Shown: piece after piece, positions 7,489-11,657 of the stretch
How positions within the stretch are numbered: position 1 is the stretch's first letter
How the letters are laid out: each line of letters starts with the position of its first letter
Origin: Promethearchaeota archaeon
GTDB taxonomy: Archaea; Asgardarchaeota; Lokiarchaeia; Sigynarchaeales; SOKP01
Reading direction: 5' to 3'
Assembly: GCA_014730295.1 (NCBI GenBank)
Contig: WJIN01000376.1
Span: 1-11,657, forward strand
Length of the DNA stretch: 11,657 bases
Translations under genes and position numbers: made by a program
Notes under the pieces: generated by a model
What the model was told of the DNA's origin: nothing
Databases searched by the model: none
Seen by the model: only the letters and a program-made list of their open reading frames with translations

Positions 7489-7608
7489 ATGTTTGACGTA
7501 ATTTCTCAAAATTTTAAATCACGTATTAGGAATATAGAAGGTGGAGATATTATTAAGACTTTAATAAAAGAGTTATTTATAATAGAAAAAGTCTTGAAAG
7601 ACTTTTAA
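7489..7608 (+). CDS. Possible 39-residue small protein, leaderless
   Basis: The ATG at 7489 opens 39 codons ending in TAA at 7606-7608, with N-terminus MFDVISQNFKSRIRNIEGG and a C-terminal amphipathic helix-like stretch (KTLIKELFIIEKVLKDF). Support comes from the TATA box at the correct leaderless distance, the palindrome at the start site and the divergent regulator. The same frame continues beyond the stop for 11 more codons before TAA at 7642, so the ORF could be a decayed or truncated longer gene. No family is recognised. Together with its flanks it accounts for the gene-free stretch 7342-7687. Confidence 0.35.
   Translation: MFDVISQNFKSRIRNIEGGDIIKTLIKELFIIEKVLKDF
7587..7606. repeat. 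8-bp hairpin over the stop of the small ORF
   Basis: AAAAGTCT, loop TGAA, AGACTTTT form a perfect 8-base stem with a tetraloop. It ends in T residues on both strands, so it may act as a two-way terminator between the small ORF and the minus-strand nuclease gene. A weaker 6-base stem (ATTTCC/GGAAAT, 7625-7642) follows. Confidence 0.4.
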
Positions 7609-7658
7609 TACAATATATTAAAAAATTTCCTCGAACGGAAATAACATTGCATCATACA

Positions 7659-7682
7659 TTTTTTAGCTATTTTACTTTTTTT
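7659..7682 (+). terminator. T-runs downstream of the small ORF
   Basis: Runs of six T (7659-7664) and seven T (7676-7682) end the gap before the nuclease stop codon. They would stop + strand transcription coming from the small ORF. Confidence 0.35.
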
Positions 7683-7687
7683 GCATT

Positions 7688-8473
7688 TTATAGTTGGGTT
7701 TGAAGGGATATTTTACTTATTTTTAGAATATTAAAATAATAGAGATTATCGCTTAATTCTTGCAGAAACGAATTTAATCTGTATATAGACACAACGGGAA
7801 TGTGATTATCATTAAGTCTAATATTACTTTCTTCTAATGTGACCATTATTGGGAGAACTATTAGCGGAAGATTTTTTCTAATTTCGGAATGACGGTTACT
7901 TAATTGTTTCATTAAATCGCCCACGATGTCTGGATTCCTTTTGAGCGCCTCAGCACGTTGATATTGAAGATTAGCGGCTTTATTAATGGCGGAAGGGGGA
8001 TCTCGCTTATTCCATTGCTTTGCATCAATTAGGAGTAAATTTGAACGACTTAATCCCACCACATCAACTTCATAGCGTCCTTGCGAAGTTGATTGTTTGA
8101 AGTGTGACTTGTCAGAAAAGCGAAAATTATTCAGTGCGCTATATTCATTTAAAGCTAAGATGTGCTTTATTAGTTTTTCAAAACTACTATAATTTAAGAT
8201 TTTCGACAGCTGGGCGATGTCATGGTCTAAAAAGTGCAATGATTCTAAAATAAATTCAATTTTATCTATCTCAATATGGTTCCACGACTCTTTAGTGAGG
8301 AAAGTAAATTTCATTATGATGGACTCAATCTGCTCCGGGGTGTAATTACTAAAAAATTCGATCTTATTGATTTTAACCCATGGTTTATCTAACTCACGAT
8401 CGGTATTGACCAAGATGGCATAAATCTCATGGAATAAGCGTTCGATTTCATTGCGAGATTTGAATTGGAACAT
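7688..8473 (-). CDS. PD-(D/E)XK nuclease-like protein (archaeal restriction-endonuclease-like fold)
   Basis: This 261-residue cytosolic protein has no membrane segment. Residues 1-95 are mostly helical with no known motif. From residue 96 the sequence follows the PD-(D/E)XK pattern: FEKLIKHILALNEY with Glu110 in the first helix, then YEVDVVG with Asp137, then LLLIDAK with Asp150 and Lys152, and Q170/R173 in the next helix. Asp150-x-Lys152 replaces the more common E-x-K but is accepted in this superfamily. The layout resembles archaeal Mrr/NERD-like nucleases. No methyltransferase or helicase partner is nearby, so an ordinary restriction system is not supported; DNA repair or element defence is possible. 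The ATG at 8473 has a TATA box about 25 bases upstream, fitting a leaderless transcript. Confidence 0.75.
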   Translation of the reverse strand: MFQFKSRNEIERLFHEIYAILVNTDRELDKPWVKINKIEFFSNYTPEQIESIIMKFTFLTKESWNHIEIDKIEFILESLHFLDHDIAQLSKILNYSSFEKLIKHILALNEYSALNNFRFSDKSHFKQSTSQGRYEVDVVGLSRSNLLLIDAKQWNKRDPPSAINKAANLQYQRAEALKRNPDIVGDLMKQLSNRHSEIRKNLPLIVLPIMVTLEESNIRLNDNHIPVVSIYRLNSFLQELSDNLYYFNILKISKISLQTQL

Positions 8474-8492
8474 ATACTTAAAAAAATATGAG

Positions 8493-8504
8493 ATTATAAT
8501 TAAA
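8493..8504 (-). promoter_or_regulatory. TATA box of the nuclease-like gene
   Basis: On the minus strand TTTAATTATAAT is centred about 25 bases before the ATG at 8473. This places the transcription start at the start codon. Confidence 0.45.
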
Positions 8505-8610
8505 GATGGGACTCTTCAGAAAAAGTGAAGTATTTTTGATCTGGACTGTACTTTTTACGGAGATTTCCATATTTTACTATTTTTGAGAAGATTATTTCTT
8601 CGTTTTTAAG

Positions 8611-8623
8611 AGAATTTATAAAA
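8611..8623 (+). promoter_or_regulatory. BRE/TATA promoter of the GTPase gene
   Basis: AGAATTTATAAAA matches an archaeal BRE-TATA layout about 60 bases before the ATG at 8678 and predicts a leader of about 35 bases. With the opposed nuclease promoter it fills the 204-base divergent intergenic region. Confidence 0.4.
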
Positions 8624-8677
8624 CAAAATTATTTTAAAGAATTTGAATAACTTTCGATTTATTAAATCTAATAGAAA

Positions 8678-10090
8678 ATGGAAAATTCGAATAATAAGAT
8701 AATTAAATCCATTATTTTAAGTGTATTTGATGAGAGTGGCCCAGAGCCAGTAGTGATATGGCCCGAATCAATGGATCAAGTGTCAACTATGCTCATTGCT
8801 ATGAAAACGATCAGCCTACTGATGGGAGACTCGACATATCAAGACAGTTTTGAAATAGACGGAATTAATTATTTTGGAGTCATTCCTTTTCCCGACCTTA
8901 AACTTAATGGGCTAACATATTTCTTTTTGATTCCTGATTCAAAAGCGAGAGGGCAAGCGAAAGCTGCCACCATTACGGTCTTAGTCGATGAAAATAACAA
9001 GACATTTTTCTATGAAAATATGAAATATTTACGAGTGATTATTGATCGGACCGCCACAGAAATTCAAAGAACTCCGAAGACGGAGATTTATGAGAAAATA
9101 ATAATTTCCTTAAAGGAAGAGTTGACTGAATTCACGAGCGAGTTAAAAGATCCTTTTTCCTCAAAGCGCACTATAAAAGTAATATTTTCGGGTCTTGATA
9201 AAGCCGGGAAAACCTCATTCCTTTTGGGAGTGAAGAAAAAATATTCCGAAATTATCAAATCCCTCCCCACTAAGGGAGTAGATCGTTCACGAGAGCATTT
9301 ACTCTCCGAAGAGTCATCCCAGATTATGATCTGGGACTTAGGGGGTCAAGAAAAATATTTAGACCGCTATTTTGAGCAGAGTAAAGTCTATTTGTATAAT
9401 ATCGATCTTTTATTTTTCTTTGTTGACATTCAAGATTCAGAGCGATTGGACTCTTCACTTGCGTTATTCCGCAGAATTATAAATTCATTGAACGAGCTTG
9501 ATGAATTCCCTCCGATCGTCGTTTGTTTAAATAAATACGATCCCGATTTAAAAGACTCAATCGAGATTGATAAAAATGTGGAATATATGAAAAAGAACTT
9601 AAAAAAGCTTTCTGATAGGTTTTTTGTTAAGATTTTTAAGACATCAATTTTCGCCCATTGGTCCTTAATTTCAGCTTATTCATTCGGTCTTTCTCAGCTC
9701 AGTCCAAATCGAAAATTGTTCAAGCAGCAGTTAAAAAGATTTGCGAGAAAGACAAAAACAGATGCCATCTTACTACTAAATGAGAGCGGCATTATTTTAT
9801 CGAACTATTCGAAGGACGACGTGTCAGGTAAAGTCTTTGAGATTTCCGCCCCGCACTTTCAAACCTTATATAAAACCTTTAAAGAATTCAAACTACTTAA
9901 GGAGGATTTCATCATAACGAGCGGTATCACGGATGATTCAAAAAAGTTAGTATTTAAGAAGATAAAAGTGGATAAATATCATCTCTATCTTTTGATCTTA
10001 TTGGAAAATCAAATAGAAATAGAAAAAATAGAACGAAATTTGCCGGATTTATCAACTAACTTGATCGAACTGATAAATACTTATATTTAA
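8678..10090 (+). CDS. Three-domain small GTPase: longin-like N-terminus, Arf/Rag-like G domain, roadblock-like C-terminus
   Basis: This 470-residue protein has a complete Ras-superfamily G domain at about 165-345. The motifs are G1 GLDKAGKTS at 172-180, switch I Thr198 in LPTKG, G3 WDLGGQ at 219-224, G4 NKYD at 285-288 and G5 TSI at 322-324. The WDLGGQ form and the PTKG switch I place it nearest the Arf/SRβ/Rag (Gtr) group. Residues 8-130 (ILSVFDESGPEPVVIWPE onward) look like a longin or roadblock alpha-beta domain, common in Asgard proteins. Residues 352-470 (TDAILLLNESGIILSNYS onward) look like a second roadblock-type domain, comparable in position to the C-terminal roadblock of eukaryotic Rag GTPases. 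There is no myristoylation Gly2, prenylation CAAX or membrane segment. The role is probably nucleotide-switch signalling or membrane-associated control. The G domain is firm; the flanking domain names are inferred from pattern. Confidence 0.92.
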   Translation: MENSNNKIIKSIILSVFDESGPEPVVIWPESMDQVSTMLIAMKTISLLMGDSTYQDSFEIDGINYFGVIPFPDLKLNGLTYFFLIPDSKARGQAKAATITVLVDENNKTFFYENMKYLRVIIDRTATEIQRTPKTEIYEKIIISLKEELTEFTSELKDPFSSKRTIKVIFSGLDKAGKTSFLLGVKKKYSEIIKSLPTKGVDRSREHLLSEESSQIMIWDLGGQEKYLDRYFEQSKVYLYNIDLLFFFVDIQDSERLDSSLALFRRIINSLNELDEFPPIVVCLNKYDPDLKDSIEIDKNVEYMKKNLKKLSDRFFVKIFKTSIFAHWSLISAYSFGLSQLSPNRKLFKQQLKRFARKTKTDAILLLNESGIILSNYSKDDVSGKVFEISAPHFQTLYKTFKEFKLLKEDFIITSGITDDSKKLVFKKIKVDKYHLYLLILLENQIEIEKIERNLPDLSTNLIELINTYI

Positions 10091-10102
10091 AATATTTTAA
10101 AT
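10085..10102. terminator. 18-base AT palindrome at the convergent gene junction
   Basis: ATTTAAAATATTTTAAAT is perfectly self-complementary. It covers the GTPase stop codon and most of the 18-base gap to the transglutaminase stop. It may serve both genes as a terminator, but such AT palindromes also arise by chance in AT-rich DNA. Confidence 0.3.
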
Positions 10103-10108
10103 TCCCAT

Positions 10109-11341
10109 TTAATATCTCGTTTCTCTTGACCTTTTTCGCTTTTTTACTACATAATATCCTGCTCCAATTGCAACTACAGCTAATGAGATACCAAGGATGA
10201 TATATGGGAGATAATCTTGAGCATAATTTGTTTCTAAAACAGTTACTTTAAAAACATAAGAATCCGTAGCAGATGAATAATTTGGAGGGGGATTAATATA
10301 TTCACTCACGTTTTCCGAAGGAGGATAATAAAACCATTGTCCAACATTAAAACCAAATCTTTGATAATCGATTTTATTAAAATAATTACCACCACCTGTA
10401 TACCAAGTAGGATCCGTAGCAATCCAACCAATATTAGGAACAAAATATTCCACCCACGCATGACCTAATAAACTATCTTCAGAATCAGAAAAAGAGTAAG
10501 TGTAGATTTCACCTACACTTGGTCGAAATGGAATTTGAGTGCTTAATACAAATCCCGTTACCTTTCGAGCGGGGATCTTTCCAATCCGAAGTAAAGTTAT
10601 TAGAAGATCAGCATACTCCGAACAGTCACCTTTCTTATTTTCATAAGCCCAACTGGCTCCTCTTTCAGATGCTTGTACTTCATAATTAATATTTTCAGCA
10701 ATCCAGTCAATAATTTTTTTAGCTTTTTGAATAGGATTATCTGATTCACTAATACCGATTTCACTATTATAAGCATTTATCAAATCCTCGTTGCTTGTAT
10801 TATAAAATTGGACAGAACGGTTACAATATAGATCAAAGATAATATCTGAATAATCATATTCACCAATATCATTATAATCGACATTTTGATACGAGACTTC
10901 GTTCTGTTTTACTATATAATTTTGGCTAAATGTTAATGAGTTCCCAGAAAATAAGGTTGCATTGAATAAATCATAGGAATTATTGAATTTATCTATTAAA
11001 TAAAAAGGCTCAGAATCAGACCCTGATATTTTGTTATATACCAAATCGCTTTCTTGGTAAGGAGGACAATATTTTGTTAGATTAGATTCGGGACCGCGAT
11101 AGTTTAATCTCGGTACTTTATAATAGTAAGTAGATGAGCCTAGCCAATTCCTTGTAATTGTAAAATTGATTTCAACGTTATATTTAACACTATTTAATAT
11201 TTGATAATTTGAAATACCACTATTCGATAAATAAATACCATTTTGATTTAAATAATTTAAAGAATAACTTGATAATGGAGAGAGAATCAAGGGAGTAAAG
11301 ACCAAAAAAGAAATTAATATAGTTTTATGATTTTTTTTCAT
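10109..11341 (-). CDS. Membrane-anchored transglutaminase-like (papain-fold) surface protein
   Basis: This 410-residue exported protein has a signal peptide at about 1-28 (MKKNHK then a hydrophobic core). A mostly beta N-terminal region follows. The transglutaminase-like domain at about 205-315 carries the Cys-His-Asp triad: Cys240 in KKGDCSEYADLL, His294 in LLGHAWVEYF and Asp310 in GWIATDPTW. A membrane segment at 379-399 and a basic tail (KKRKRSRETRY) anchor it outside the cell. Microbial members of this superfamily are often cysteine proteases or peptide-modifying enzymes rather than true crosslinkers, so the reaction is unknown. Several N-x-S/T sequons fit an archaeal surface location. 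It is convergent with the GTPase gene and stands alone as a transcription unit. Confidence 0.9.
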   Translation of the reverse strand: MKKNHKTILISFLVFTPLILSPLSSYSLNYLNQNGIYLSNSGISNYQILNSVKYNVEINFTITRNWLGSSTYYYKVPRLNYRGPESNLTKYCPPYQESDLVYNKISGSDSEPFYLIDKFNNSYDLFNATLFSGNSLTFSQNYIVKQNEVSYQNVDYNDIGEYDYSDIIFDLYCNRSVQFYNTSNEDLINAYNSEIGISESDNPIQKAKKIIDWIAENINYEVQASERGASWAYENKKGDCSEYADLLITLLRIGKIPARKVTGFVLSTQIPFRPSVGEIYTYSFSDSEDSLLGHAWVEYFVPNIGWIATDPTWYTGGGNYFNKIDYQRFGFNVGQWFYYPPSENVSEYINPPPNYSSATDSYVFKVTVLETNYAQDYLPYIILGISLAVVAIGAGYYVVKKRKRSRETRY

Positions 11342-11358
11342 AAAAATATCCCAAAAAT

Positions 11359-11400
11359 GTATATTATAATTTCAATATAAATTCGCCTTTTTATATATTC
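11359..11400 (-). promoter_or_regulatory. Promoter region of the transglutaminase-like gene
   Basis: Two TATA-like boxes read on the minus strand. GAATATATAAAAA at 11388-11400 would give a leader of about 25 bases, and ATTATAATAT at 11361-11370 would give a leaderless transcript from the ATG at 11341. Which one is used cannot be decided from sequence. Confidence 0.4.
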
Positions 11401-11416
11401 CCACTTAGAGTATGAA

Positions 11417-11425
11417 GTATATAAG
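11417..11425 (+). promoter_or_regulatory. TATA box of the last, partial gene
   Basis: GTATATAAG lies about 55 bases before the TTG at 11477 and predicts a leader of about 30 bases. It is back-to-back with the transglutaminase promoter in a 135-base divergent region. Confidence 0.35.
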
Positions 11426-11476
11426 GATGAATTTTCTTTATTTTAACAAAATAATTTCTATTGCTAGCTTGTAAAA

Positions 11477-11657
11477 TTGATCTATAAAGTATATCTAATT
11501 GATGGGGATAGTGGGGTTTTGCTCTTAGAAACTACATTAAAGGAATTTCCCAAGACTCAAATAGAAAAAGAAGTCTTCCCCGACTTCTTTAACGAGATCA
11601 ATCAAATCATCGATAATATCCATTCAGCAATGGCTAAAGGACATAAACTTGAAGATA
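11477..11657 (+). CDS. N-terminus of a longin/roadblock-like protein, cut by window end
   Basis: The frame is open from after a TAG at 11465-11467 to the window edge. The only ordinary start before the conserved part is TTG at 11477, giving MIYKVYLIDGDSG. The sequence continues LLLETTLKEF and later FFNEINQIIDNIHSAMAKG. The alternation of a short strand, an IDGDSG turn, a second strand and a long amphipathic helix is typical of longin/roadblock domains in Asgard proteins, where they often precede a GTPase or stand alone. The other two + frames contain stops in this stretch. It resembles in layout the N-terminus of the GTPase at 8678, but the two share little direct identity. What follows past the edge is unknown. 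Confidence 0.65.
   Translation, partial: MIYKVYLIDGDSGVLLLETTLKEFPKTQIEKEVFPDFFNEINQIIDNIHSAMAKGHKLED

Noticed and set aside
7688..8473. A restriction-modification system around the nuclease-like gene.
   Set aside because: No methyltransferase, specificity subunit or helicase motif is found in the window.
8506..8586. A 26-codon + strand ORF with a hydrophobic, membrane-like peptide in the divergent region between nuclease and GTPase.
   Set aside because: It overlaps the nuclease promoter and has no well-placed strong TATA box of its own. A short hydrophobic frame is expected by chance in T-rich DNA.

Overview
The window looks like a piece of an Asgard archaeon, most likely a Lokiarchaeia-type genome (inference). 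The DNA is AT-rich. Genes lack Shine-Dalgarno motifs but have archaeal TATA boxes. The content pairs eukaryote-like parts (a small GTPase between longin/roadblock-like domains, and a second longin/roadblock-like N-terminus) with large glycosylatable surface proteins. No tRNA, rRNA, CRISPR array, insertion sequence or integrase was seen.

Left part, all + strand: the last codons of an upstream gene (2-76). Then a 991-residue exported protein (300-3275) with an N-terminal membrane segment, a three-unit 24-residue tandem repeat, four repeats of about 140 residues, 17 N-glycosylation sequons, and a C-terminal membrane segment with a basic tail. This two-ended topology and some motifs recall CD36/LIMP-2 proteins, but only as a hypothesis. 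Next is a long-chain-type AMP-forming acyl-CoA synthetase (3466-5460). A nitronate monooxygenase/FabK-like flavoprotein (5502-6560) follows after 41 bases and is probably co-transcribed. Together the last two suggest fatty-acid or carboxylic-acid metabolism.

Middle part: a minus-strand winged-helix regulator (6631 to about 7335). Its DNA-binding domain is clearly encoded, but it has no ordinary in-frame start codon. The region upstream holds two dyad symmetries, two opposed TATA boxes and a 39-codon leaderless small ORF (7489-7608) on the + strand. This looks like a compact divergent control region. A minus-strand PD-(D/E)XK nuclease-like protein (7688-8473) follows.

Right part: a three-domain GTPase (8678-10090) converges, with an 18-base junction containing a perfect AT palindrome, on a minus-strand membrane-anchored transglutaminase-like protease-fold protein (10109-11341). 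The last 181 bases begin another longin/roadblock-like protein with a TTG start, cut by the window edge.

The most interesting items are the repeat-rich surface protein beside an acyl-CoA synthetase, the longin-like/GTPase/roadblock-like fusion, and the regulator-small ORF pair with its dyads. All functional links between neighbours are inference from position; no database search was run.
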